DNA of 64,000 bases from Alphaproteobacteria bacterium (GTDB taxonomy: Bacteria > Pseudomonadota > Alphaproteobacteria > Bin95), in assembly GCA_022822125.1 (NCBI GenBank), contig JAJECF010000048.1:1-64000 (forward strand), in the 5' to 3' direction. The notes under the pieces were generated by a model that was not told where the DNA came from, made no database searches, and saw only the letters and a list, made by a program, of their open reading frames with translations. The position numbers were made by a program, and so were the translations under genes. This document shows positions 8,284 through 16,632 of this stretch, in pieces (within the stretch, counting starts at the first letter, position 1; the number at the start of each line of letters is the position of its first letter).

Positions 8284-10017
8284 TTATTCGTCCGCAATGG
8301 CGATCAGGGCGTCGGGGTCGGCCGCGCCGTAGTCCCGGCGCGCGCCTTCGGGCGTGACATAGCCGTCGGCAAGGTCCTCGCGGAGCCGCGCCGGGTCGCG
8401 CTCCGACGGCGGGCCGTAGCCGCCCGAGCCGGGCACGTCGAAGACCACCAGCGCGCCCGCCGGGGCGTCGAAGGAGCCCTTGCTGTTCAGCACGCGCTCC
8501 GTTCCGTCCGGATCGACGACCGAGATGCGGGCCGGCGCGCCCGCCGCGCCGCCCTCTATGCCGAAAGGCGGGGACTTGGTGCGCTCGCAGCAGACGGTGG
8601 CGCGCGAGTCGCGCTCCAGGATCCGCCAGGTCCGGCGCGCGCCGAGCCCACCCCGCCAGCGGCCGGCGCCGCCGGAATCGGGCAGCAGCTCATAGGATTC
8701 GACCCGCACCGGGAAGCTCATCTCGATGACCTCCACCGGCGTGTTCATGGTGTTGGAGATGCCGCTCGCCACCGCGCTGATGCCGTCGCGGTCCGGCCGC
8801 GCGCCGAAGCCGCCCTTGACCGTCTCGTAGCTGACATAGTGCTCGTCGGTCCGGTAGTCCGTGCCGCCGAGCGTCAGCACGGCCGATGTGCCCTGGGAGC
8901 AAGCCATCACCCGGTCCGGGATGATCGCCGCGAGCGCGCCGAACACCATGTCACAGATGCGGTGGGACATCTCGTGGTTGGCATAAACGACCGGGGCCGG
9001 ATATTGCGCGTTCACCACCGAGCCCTCCGGCGCGAGCACCCTGACCGGCCGCCAGGCGCCGGAATTGGGCGGCACGACGCCCGCCGAATCCACCGCCATC
9101 TTGAGACCCGCGAACACGCCCGAGGCGGTGACCGATAGCGGCGCGTTCATCGGGCCGGCCACCTGCGGGTCGGAGCCCTCGAAATCCGCCGTCACGCCGT
9201 CGCCCTGCTTGGTTATGCGGAGCCTGATGTCGAAGGTCTCGTCGCGGTTCGAGCCGGGCGCCACGATCCCGTCGCCGTCGCAGAAATCCTCGAATGCGCC
9301 CTCCCCGTCGGGAATGTCGCGGAGCAGCCTGCGCATCATCGCTTCGGAATAGTCCATCACCTCCTGCATGATGCGCTTGAGGTTGTCCGTGCCGTATTTG
9401 CCGGCGAGCGCCGCCAGCCGCTCGCAGGCCCGGCGGTTGGCCGCGATCTGGGCGCGCAGGTCGCCGCGGCGCTCGTCCGGGGTGCGGACATTGGCGAAGA
9501 TCATGTCCTCGACATCGCGGTTGACCGCCCCGCCCCGGTGGATGCGCACCGGCGGCAGGCGCAGCCCCTCGCCATAGACATCCGTCACCGCGCCGTAGCT
9601 GCCGGGCGTGGCGCTGCCGATATCCGGCCAGTGGGCGCGCACGCAGCAGAAGCCGAGCAGCGCGCCGTCCACGAAGGCGGGCGAGACGACATTCACGTCC
9701 GGCAGGTGCGAGCCGCCGAAATAGGGGTCGTTGTGGACGAACACATCGCCGGGCTCGATCACCTCCCAGGCGCGCACCACCGCGCGCACGGCGTCGGGCA
9801 TGGAGCCCAGATGAATCGGCAGGTCGGGGCCCTGGGCAACCATCTCGCCCCGGTCGTCGAACACGCCGCAGGAATAGTCCCCCGCCACCTTGAGGATGGG
9901 GGAATAGGCGGTCTTGGCAAGCACCACCTTCATTTCCTCGGCGACCGCATAGAGGCTGTTCTTGACGACCTCGAAGGTGGCGGCGTCGGTCTTCACCGCG
10001 GACGGCTGGGCGGCCAT
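8284..10017 (-). CDS. hyuB: Hydantoinase B/oxoprolinase family protein (HyuB), copy 1
   Basis: A 577-residue HyuB-family subunit. HyuA and HyuB together form ATP-dependent hydantoinases, 5-oxoprolinases or acetone-carboxylase-like enzymes that open or carboxylate small ring or ketone substrates. Family segments are AYSPILKVAGDYSCGVFDDR (about residues 40-59), FVHNDPYFGGSHLPDVNVV (near 97-115), YANHEMSHRICD and GGLGARRTWRILERDS. ATG at 10017 follows GAGGAG at 8 nt and leaves a single base after the hyuA stop at 10019; an upstream GTG at 10026 would overlap hyuA but has a worse spacing. The C-terminus ends with a region like that of acetone carboxylase/oxoprolinase beta chains. The exact substrate is not predictable. 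Confidence 0.9.
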   Translation of the reverse strand: MAAQPSAVKTDAATFEVVKNSLYAVAEEMKVVLAKTAYSPILKVAGDYSCGVFDDRGEMVAQGPDLPIHLGSMPDAVRAVVRAWEVIEPGDVFVHNDPYFGGSHLPDVNVVSPAFVDGALLGFCCVRAHWPDIGSATPGSYGAVTDVYGEGLRLPPVRIHRGGAVNRDVEDMIFANVRTPDERRGDLRAQIAANRRACERLAALAGKYGTDNLKRIMQEVMDYSEAMMRRLLRDIPDGEGAFEDFCDGDGIVAPGSNRDETFDIRLRITKQGDGVTADFEGSDPQVAGPMNAPLSVTASGVFAGLKMAVDSAGVVPPNSGAWRPVRVLAPEGSVVNAQYPAPVVYANHEMSHRICDMVFGALAAIIPDRVMACSQGTSAVLTLGGTDYRTDEHYVSYETVKGGFGARPDRDGISAVASGISNTMNTPVEVIEMSFPVRVESYELLPDSGGAGRWRGGLGARRTWRILERDSRATVCCERTKSPPFGIEGGAAGAPARISVVDPDGTERVLNSKGSFDAPAGALVVFDVPGSGGYGPPSERDPARLREDLADGYVTPEGARRDYGAADPDALIAIADE

Positions 10018-10018
10018 G

Positions 10019-12091
10019 TCACGCACTCCTCGTCATCAGGATGAACCCGCGTTCGTCGCGCCGGGCGCGCCAGCCGGGCGGCGCGACCGTGGTGCAGTCC
10101 ATCTCCTCCACGATGAACGGCCCCGGCCTTCCCCCGGCATCGGCGGGCAGGTCCCCGCGCGTGATAACCGGGCAGCGTAGCCGTTCGCCGAACACGACTT
10201 CGCGCTCCCCGGCGGACCCCGAAGACGCCCCGGCGTCCGCATGGAACTCGACGCCCGGCAGACGGCCCGTCGCGGTCACGCGGATATTCACCATCTGCAC
10301 CGGCTCGTCGGGGTTCTTGTGCCCGTAGGTGCGCAGATGCCGGTCGTGAAACTCGCCCGCGAGCCGGTCCAGCAGGGCGCGGGTCACGGTGCCCTCGCCG
10401 AGCGGCGCGGTCAGCTCATAAGCCTGCCTTGTGTAGCGGCAATCGGCGGAGCGCTCGACGGTGCAGTCGGCTTCCGGCAGGCCCGTATTCCGCAGCATGG
10501 CCCGGGCTGCGGCCTCAAGCTCGGCGAGCCGCCGGTTGAGCGCATCCAGGTCCGCCTCGTCGATCCGGGCGTAGAAGGTGTGCGAATAGTCGCGGCGGAG
10601 GTCCGTCGCGACGAGCCCCAGCGCCGAGAACCCGCCAGGGACCGGCGGCACGATGACCTCCGCGATGCCGAGCTCCTCGGCAAGCGCCGCCGCATGCACC
10701 GGCCCTGCGCCCCCGAAGGCGGCGAGCGAGAATTCGCGCGCATCGTGGCCGCGCTCCACCGACACGATGCGCAGCGCCTCCGCCATGCTGTTGTTGACGA
10801 CCCGCAGGATTCCGGCGGCGGCTTCGGACACATCCTGCCCCAGCGGGTCCGCGATATGCCGGCGGATCGCCTCTTCCGAGGCGGCGGCGTCGATGGGCAG
10901 CCGCCCGCCCAGCAGGTGTGTGCGGCTGAGATAGCCCAGCACCACATTGGCGTCCGTCACGGTGGGCTGCGCGCCGCCCCGCCCGTAGCAGACGGGGCCG
11001 GGTTCCGCGCCCGCGCTTTGCGGTCCGACCCTGAGCGCCCCGCCGGGGTCGAGCCAGGCGATGCTGCCGCCGCCCGCACTCACCTCCGCCAGGTCGATCA
11101 CCGGCACCCTTATGGGGTGGCCGGTGCCGTGGAGCCAGCGCCCGACATTGCCCTCGCCGCCGACCTCGTATTCGGAGGTGGTCTCGATGCGGCCGTTCTC
11201 GATCAGGCTCGCCTTGGCGGTGGTGCCGCCCATGTCGAAGGAAATGAGGTTCGCCCGTCCGATCTGCCGGCCCATGCGCTGCGCGGCGATGACCCCGGCG
11301 GCGGGGCCGGATTCCACCGCCGCCGCCGGCATTTTGAGCGCCTCGGGCACATCGAACACGCCACCATTGGAGCCCATCACATAGAGCGAGGGCAGGCGGA
11401 GCTCCGCGAGTGCGGCCTCCAGCCGGTCCAGATAGGAGGCCAGCACCGGCCCGACATAGGCGCAAACCGCGGTCGTGCTCGTGCGCTCGAACTCGCGGAT
11501 CTCCGGCAGCACCTCGCTGGAGAGGAAGACCGGCACGCCGGGCAGCGCCGCGCGGAGCCGTTCGCCCACCCGGCGCTCATGCGCGTCGTTCAGGAAGGAG
11601 AACATGAGGCAGACAGCGACGGCATCGACGCCAAGCTCCCGGATGCGCGCGACGACAGCATCCAGCCCGGCCTCGTCGAGCGGCGTCACGACCGCGCCCT
11701 GGGCGTCGATCCGCTCCCGAACCTCGAAGCGCTGGCGGCGCGGCACTAGCACCGCCGGGGCGTTCTGGAACAGGTCGTAGAGGTCCGCGCGGGCCGAGCG
11801 TCGGAGCTCCAGCACATCTCGGAATCCGTCGGTGGCAATGAGCGCGACATTGGCGCCCTTGCCCTCCAGCAGCGCGTTGGTGACGACCGTGGTGGCGTGG
11901 GAGACGAGCGAGACCGAAGCAGGGTCTATGCCGTAGTCGCGCATCGCCGCGCCTATGCCGTCGATCACCGCCGCGCCGAAATCGCGCGGCGTGGTCGGGA
12001 CCTTGGCGATGCCGGCGCGTCCGCTCTCCTCGTCCAGCACCGCGATATCGGTGAAGGTCCCGCCGATATCCACCCCGATCCGCCAGCCCAT
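10019..12091 (-). CDS. hyuA: Hydantoinase/oxoprolinase family protein (HyuA), copy 1
   Basis: A 690-residue HyuA-family ATPase subunit with an actin-like fold. The N-terminus WRIGVDIGGTFTDIAVLDEE is the phosphate-1 loop, ATTVVTNALLEGKGANVALI follows, ISFDMGGTTAKASLIENG is the second phosphate loop, and FGGAGPVHAAALAEELGI the adenosine loop. ATG at 12091 is preferred over an in-frame extension because it starts directly at the conserved fold and follows GGGAGGGGAGAG. The stop is one base ahead of hyuB, so the two are translationally coupled. It is divergent from a Rieske oxygenase gene with 121 bp between starts. Two more HyuA genes occur in this window (38.4-40.4 kb and at the right edge). 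Confidence 0.93.
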   Translation of the reverse strand: MGWRIGVDIGGTFTDIAVLDEESGRAGIAKVPTTPRDFGAAVIDGIGAAMRDYGIDPASVSLVSHATTVVTNALLEGKGANVALIATDGFRDVLELRRSARADLYDLFQNAPAVLVPRRQRFEVRERIDAQGAVVTPLDEAGLDAVVARIRELGVDAVAVCLMFSFLNDAHERRVGERLRAALPGVPVFLSSEVLPEIREFERTSTTAVCAYVGPVLASYLDRLEAALAELRLPSLYVMGSNGGVFDVPEALKMPAAAVESGPAAGVIAAQRMGRQIGRANLISFDMGGTTAKASLIENGRIETTSEYEVGGEGNVGRWLHGTGHPIRVPVIDLAEVSAGGGSIAWLDPGGALRVGPQSAGAEPGPVCYGRGGAQPTVTDANVVLGYLSRTHLLGGRLPIDAAASEEAIRRHIADPLGQDVSEAAAGILRVVNNSMAEALRIVSVERGHDAREFSLAAFGGAGPVHAAALAEELGIAEVIVPPVPGGFSALGLVATDLRRDYSHTFYARIDEADLDALNRRLAELEAAARAMLRNTGLPEADCTVERSADCRYTRQAYELTAPLGEGTVTRALLDRLAGEFHDRHLRTYGHKNPDEPVQMVNIRVTATGRLPGVEFHADAGASSGSAGEREVVFGERLRCPVITRGDLPADAGGRPGPFIVEEMDCTTVAPPGWRARRDERGFILMTRSA

Positions 12092-12212
12092 CGCGCTCTC
12101 CCCTCCCGGCCCAGTGCGGGCCAGCTTACCCCAAGAACGGCCCGCATGCTTGATGGGGCGGCCCGGCGGCTGCATGCTTCGTCGAAAGGCTGCCCGCAAT
12201 GAGGCCTTCGCA

Positions 12213-13490
12213 ATGCTGAAACTCGAAGACAACGAACTGCTCTGCCGTATTGGCCCCGGCACGCCGATGGGCGAGTTGTTCCGCCGGTTCTGGATTCCGG
12301 CGCTCATGCCGGAAGAGCTGCCGGGGCCCGATTGCGACCCGGTGCGGCTCAGGCTGCTCGGCGAGGACCTCGTGGCATTTCGCGATACGGCGGGGCGGAT
12401 CGGCATTCTGGACGAGAAATGTCCACACCGGCGCGCCTCGCTCTATTTCGGCCGCAATGAGGAGTGCGGCCTGCGCTGCGTCTATCACGGCTGGAAATTC
12501 GACGTGGACGGCAATTGCGTCGAGATGCCGAACGAGCCGCCGGAGACCGACTACAGGCGCAAGGTGCGCATGAAGGCCTACCCCGCCGCCGAGTGGGGCG
12601 GCTGGATCTGGGCCTATATGGGGCCGAAAGACAGGCAGCCGCCCCTGCCCGAGTTCGAATGGGCCATGCTGGCGCCCGAGCATCGCTGGCAGAAGAAATG
12701 GCATTTGCGCGCCAATTACTTCCAGGGCTTCGAGGGCGAGATCGACACCCGCCACACGACTTTCCTGCACCGCTTCGCAGACATGTCCGCCCTGTCGCCC
12801 GGCCTCGCCGCCGCGCATGGCAACTGGCAGAAGGACGGCATGCCGTCGATCCATATCCGCCCGACGGATTACGGCTTCTATTACGGCTCGCAGCGCGGCG
12901 CGGCGGACGATCTGTTCAACTGGCGCATCATGCAGTGGATCCTGCCGAGCAACTCCATCATCCCGCATCCGGAATACCCGATCTCCTCGCGCGCCTACAT
13001 CCCGATAGACGACGAGAACACATTCGTCTTCGGCACCTCCTACAACCCGGAAGCGCCGATGACGGAGGCGGACCGCGCCTATCTGGAAACGGGCCTGGGC
13101 GCGGCGCCGCGCACGCTGCCGGGCGGCTTCACGCCGGAGGTCAATCGCGAAAACGGCTACATGCTGGACCGCGCCTCGCAGCGGGCCGGCAACGCGACCG
13201 GCATTCCGGGCGTCAACAACCAGGACCGCGCCATCGTCGAGAGCATGGGCCCCATCGTGGACCGCGAGAACGAGCATCTCGGCCCCTCGGATGCAGCAAT
13301 CATCGCGGCGCGGCGCCGGCTGCTCGGTCTCGCCCGCGACCTCGCCGAGGGCAGGGAACCGGCCCTGCCGCACAGCCCGGCGCTGTTCGGCGTGCGCGCC
13401 ATAGACGTGACGGCGCCGAACCCGGACCTCGACGCCGTGGTGGAACGTTACAGCGACAAGCTGCGCCTCCCGGCCGCCGCGCCGGCTTGA
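12213..13490 (+). CDS. Rieske non-haem iron oxygenase, alpha (oxygenase) subunit
   Basis: A 425-residue aromatic-ring-hydroxylating oxygenase of the phthalate 4,5-dioxygenase/vanillate demethylase type. The Rieske [2Fe-2S] motif is CPHRRASLYFG with CVYHGW about 18 residues on (near residues 70-93). The mononuclear iron site is in FEGEIDTRHTTFLHRF near residue 180, with Asp and two His. Such enzymes need a reductase, and none is encoded nearby, so a reductase elsewhere must serve it. ATG at 12213 was chosen for MLKLEDNELLCRIGPG, the usual start of the family; an in-frame ATG 23 codons upstream is possible. It is divergent from the HyuA/HyuB pair, so the enzymes may share regulation and substrate route (inference). 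Confidence 0.92.
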   Translation: MLKLEDNELLCRIGPGTPMGELFRRFWIPALMPEELPGPDCDPVRLRLLGEDLVAFRDTAGRIGILDEKCPHRRASLYFGRNEECGLRCVYHGWKFDVDGNCVEMPNEPPETDYRRKVRMKAYPAAEWGGWIWAYMGPKDRQPPLPEFEWAMLAPEHRWQKKWHLRANYFQGFEGEIDTRHTTFLHRFADMSALSPGLAAAHGNWQKDGMPSIHIRPTDYGFYYGSQRGAADDLFNWRIMQWILPSNSIIPHPEYPISSRAYIPIDDENTFVFGTSYNPEAPMTEADRAYLETGLGAAPRTLPGGFTPEVNRENGYMLDRASQRAGNATGIPGVNNQDRAIVESMGPIVDRENEHLGPSDAAIIAARRRLLGLARDLAEGREPALPHSPALFGVRAIDVTAPNPDLDAVVERYSDKLRLPAAAPA

Positions 13491-13491
13491 A

Positions 13492-14175
13492 TCAGAACGG
13501 CACGCCCAGGGCCTCGGACAGGAAGCGGACGAAGGGGCCGCCGGAGCGCGCGATGCCGGCGAAGCGGTCGAGGAAACCGGGCGCGACGGCGTCCGCTTCC
13601 GAAATCTCGGCCCTCGCGATGAAGTCCTTGCGCTTCAGGTCCCCGATCAGCGGATGGTCGGCGTCGTAGCCGCGCGGCGGGCGCTTGAGCGACTCGCCCA
13701 TCATCGAGAAGGTCTTGCAGAACGAGGCGCCGGTGACGCGCTTCCATATCCGGGGCCGCCCGGCGATGGCCTCGCGGATCTGCCCCACCGCCTCGCCGCC
13801 CGGGCGCCAGATGCCGCAACCCGCAAAGCAGCGCCCCGGCTCCAGATGCAGGTAGAAGCCGGGCGCATGGGCGTCCCTGCCGGCGGCGTGGCGGAAATGC
13901 GCGCCGACATTGGTCTTGTATGGCGTCTTGTCGCGCGAGAAGCGCGTGTCGCGATAGATGCGGAAGAGCGAGCCGCCATTCGCCCTCGGGTCGGCGCGGA
14001 AATGCGGGCTGATCGCCGCCAGCGGCTCCCCGAAGGCGGCGATGAAGTCCAGCATCGGATCGCGCACATCGGCGATATAGCGCGCCCGGTTCGCCTCGAA
14101 CCACGCCCGGTCGTTGTTCTCCTTCAACTCGCGCAGGAAATCAAACAGCGCGGGCGGAATCGCGGGTGCGGCCAC
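13492..14175 (-). CDS. TIGR02453/DUF2461 family protein
   Basis: A 227-residue protein of the DUF2461 (TIGR02453) family, common in bacteria and of unknown biochemical role. The family signature is clear: ALFDFLRELKENNDRAWFEA at the N-terminus (residues 9-28), FRIYRDTRFSRDKTPYKTNV near residues 71-90, GFYLHLEPGRCFAGCGIWRP near 105-124 and CKTFSMMGESLKRPPRGYD towards the C-terminus. Length is normal. The gene converges tail to tail with the Rieske oxygenase, with only one base between the two genes, and starts a run of fourteen leftward genes reaching the candidate origin near 25.7 kb. Nothing in the context suggests a function. Confidence 0.88.
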   Translation of the reverse strand: MAAPAIPPALFDFLRELKENNDRAWFEANRARYIADVRDPMLDFIAAFGEPLAAISPHFRADPRANGGSLFRIYRDTRFSRDKTPYKTNVGAHFRHAAGRDAHAPGFYLHLEPGRCFAGCGIWRPGGEAVGQIREAIAGRPRIWKRVTGASFCKTFSMMGESLKRPPRGYDADHPLIGDLKRKDFIARAEISEADAVAPGFLDRFAGIARSGGPFVRFLSEALGVPF

Positions 14176-14191
14176 CGCCTTGTCTCCGCCC

Positions 14192-15112
14192 TTACCCGTC
14201 CGCCTTCAGCACGGCGTCGATGGCGGCCTTGTCCACTTCGATCTCCACGCCGGCGCGCTCCTGCTGGAGGATGAGGAAGGCGCGGGAATCGCGGTCGCCC
14301 CAGCCCCGCGCCAGCGCCTCGCTCATCTCGGCGCGCGTCATGTCGATCAGCCGCATCGGCACGCCCATATCGCGGCCGAGCTCGGCGGCGAGCGAGACGT
14401 CCTTGTGCGCAAGGCGCAGCGCGAAATCCGGCGGGTCGTAATCGTTGGGCAGGAAATGGTCCGAGAGGCTGTCGAAGCCGCGCTGGCGCCCGCGCACGCC
14501 CTGGCGGATCGCTTCCCAGAGCGCGAGCGGCTCCACCCCGGCCTTGACGCCGCAGGTGAACATCTCGACCACCGCGCATTGCATGGCATAGCCCGACGCA
14601 TTGTGGACGAGCTTGGTGACTGCGCCGGCGCCGAGCGGCCCGACATGGCGCACCTGGTCGCCCATGGCGTCGAGCGGCGCGCGATTGGCCTCGAACACCG
14701 CCTTGTCGCCGCCCACCAGCACGGCGAGCTTGCCCGACTGCGCCCCGCGAGGGCCACCGCTCACCGGCGCATCGAACAGTTCCGCGCCGATCTCCGCGAA
14801 AGCCGGATGCAGGCGGCGGATCGTCACCGGAGAGTTGGTGGTGAGATCGAACCAGACCTTGCCGCTCGCAAAGCCCGCCAGAAGCTCCGGCGCGATCGCC
14901 TCCACCTCGGGCGGACCGGGCAGCGAGGTCAGCACCACATCCGACGCCTCCGCCACGGCGCGCGGGCTATCCGCCCATGCTGCCCCGGCGGCCTCCAGTG
15001 CGCTTGCAGCCTGGCGGTTCAGGTCATGAACCGTCATCTCGAAACCCGCCTTGCGGATATTGAGCGCCATGGGTCCGCCCATGGTGCCGAGGCCGATAAA
15101 TCCGATATGCAT
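14192..15112 (-). CDS. NAD(P)-dependent beta-hydroxyacid dehydrogenase (HIBADH family)
   Basis: A 306-residue member of the 3-hydroxyisobutyrate/tartronate-semialdehyde dehydrogenase family. The Rossmann motif GFIGLGTMGGPMALNI occupies residues 4-19, the substrate-binding signature FDAPVSGGPRGAQSGKLAVL lies near 116-135, and GAVTKLVHNASGYAM near 163 holds the catalytic Lys. ATG at 15112 begins directly at the fold and follows GGGAGAGGGGACC; the 25 codons further upstream give no family sequence. It follows the DUF2461 gene's start by 16 bp. Enzymes of this family also reduce succinic semialdehyde or glyoxylate, so the substrate is open. Confidence 0.9.
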   Translation of the reverse strand: MHIGFIGLGTMGGPMALNIRKAGFEMTVHDLNRQAASALEAAGAAWADSPRAVAEASDVVLTSLPGPPEVEAIAPELLAGFASGKVWFDLTTNSPVTIRRLHPAFAEIGAELFDAPVSGGPRGAQSGKLAVLVGGDKAVFEANRAPLDAMGDQVRHVGPLGAGAVTKLVHNASGYAMQCAVVEMFTCGVKAGVEPLALWEAIRQGVRGRQRGFDSLSDHFLPNDYDPPDFALRLAHKDVSLAAELGRDMGVPMRLIDMTRAEMSEALARGWGDRDSRAFLILQQERAGVEIEVDKAAIDAVLKADG

Positions 15113-15243
15113 GGTCCCCTCTCCCCGGGCGGCCGCCGGCCGCCTCGTCTCAATCGTGGTCGTTGCGGTGCAGGATAGAGCCGGCAATGCCGGTTTCGTA
15201 GTCCTTGTCGCTAACCGTCAGCATGGTGCGGGCACGAGCTGTC

Positions 15244-16632
15244 TCAGATCTCCGGCGGCTCGATGCCAGAGGCGCGGAGTTCGGCGGCGAGCGCGGCCTT
15301 GAGACGGTCGAGCCCGGCTTGCCCCGCGCCCGCATGCGCCTCGCAGCGCGCGACAAGCGCATCCTGAGTGTTGGAGGCGCGCAGGAGCCACCAGCCGTCC
15401 TCGGAGGCGACGCGCACGCCGTCGGTTGCGTTCACATCGGCCCCGGCGGCGGCCAGCCGCCCGGCGACTTCCCCCGGAACCGCGAATTTACGCGTCTCCG
15501 GACAGGGAAAGCGCAGTTCCGGCGTATTGATCCAGACGGGCAGAGAACGGCGGAATTCGGCGAGCGACAGGCCGGCGCGCTCCAGCGCCTTCAGCAGCCG
15601 CAGCGCGGCGTAGAGCCCGTCGTCGAAGCCGTACCAGCGGTCGGCGAAAAAAATATGGCCGCTCATCTCGCCGGCGAGCGGCGTCCCGGTCTCGGCCATG
15701 CGGCTCTTGATGAGAGCGTGGCCGGTCTTCCACATCTCGGGCCGTCCGCCGGCCTCGGCCACGGCGTCGAACAGCGCCTGGCTCGCCTTCACATCCGCGA
15801 TGACGCGCGCGCCCGGCCGTTCGGCAAGCAGGTCGCGGGCAAACAGGATGAGCAACTGGTCCGCCCAGAGCACCTCGCCATCGCCATCGACCGCGCCGAT
15901 ACGGTCGCCGTCGCCATCGAACGCAATGCCGAGGTCCAGACCCTCGCGACGCACCAGCTCTGCAAGCTGGACCAGGTTTTCCGGCACGGTCGGATCCGGA
16001 TGGTGGGCCGGGAAGGTCCCGTCGATCGTCTCGTTCAGCAGCAGATGCTCGCCCGGCAGCCGGGCTGCGAGCCGGGCCATGACCCGTCCGGCCGCGCCAT
16101 TGCCGGCGTCCCAGCCGACGCGGAGGCCCGGCCCGGCGCCGGCCTCCTCGGCCAGCCGCGCCACATAGGCGTCCTCGACCGCCGCCTCGACGACCGCGCC
16201 CCGGCCTTCGGCGAAATCGCCCGCAGCGGCCAGCGGCCCGAGCGCGCGGATGCGGTCGCCGAAAAAGGCCTCTCCGGCAAGCGCCATCTTGAAGCCGTTA
16301 TAGGCTGGCGGGTTGTGCGAGCCGGTGACCATAACGCCGGCATCCAGCCCGAGATGGTGTATGGCGAAATAAAGCATGGGCGTCGGCCCGAGACCGATGC
16401 GAGTCACGTCGATGCCGGCGGCGGCAAGGCCGTCAACCAGCGCGGACTCAAGGCCGGGAGAGCTCAGCCGGCCGTCATAACCCACGGCCGCGCTTCGCCG
16501 GCCGCTCCGCGCCAGCACCGTGCCGAAAGCGCGGCCGAGCATGCGCGCATCCGCGTCGCCCAGGGTTTCGCCGACAATGCCGCGCGCGTCGTATTCCCGG
16601 AGGAAGGTCGGGTGAAAAACATGCCCGGTCAC
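15244..16632 (-). CDS. Phosphomannomutase/phosphoglucomutase (AlgC/ManB type)
   Basis: A 462-residue alpha-D-phosphohexomutase that interconverts hexose 6- and 1-phosphates. GVMVTGSHNPPAYNGFKMAL near residue 100 carries the phosphoserine; IAFDGDGDRIGAVDGDGE near 230 is the metal loop; GEMSGHIFFADRWYGFDDGL is the sugar loop; and WWLLRASNTQDALVARCEAH is the C-terminal phosphate-binding segment. The start is the GTG at 16632, which overlaps the ugd stop (GTGA); the frame is open further upstream inside ugd but codes for nothing recognisable. With ugd and galU it forms a sugar-nucleotide operon: glucose-6-P to glucose-1-P to UDP-glucose to UDP-glucuronate. Confidence 0.92.
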   Translation of the reverse strand: MTGHVFHPTFLREYDARGIVGETLGDADARMLGRAFGTVLARSGRRSAAVGYDGRLSSPGLESALVDGLAAAGIDVTRIGLGPTPMLYFAIHHLGLDAGVMVTGSHNPPAYNGFKMALAGEAFFGDRIRALGPLAAAGDFAEGRGAVVEAAVEDAYVARLAEEAGAGPGLRVGWDAGNGAAGRVMARLAARLPGEHLLLNETIDGTFPAHHPDPTVPENLVQLAELVRREGLDLGIAFDGDGDRIGAVDGDGEVLWADQLLILFARDLLAERPGARVIADVKASQALFDAVAEAGGRPEMWKTGHALIKSRMAETGTPLAGEMSGHIFFADRWYGFDDGLYAALRLLKALERAGLSLAEFRRSLPVWINTPELRFPCPETRKFAVPGEVAGRLAAAGADVNATDGVRVASEDGWWLLRASNTQDALVARCEAHAGAGQAGLDRLKAALAAELRASGIEPPEI

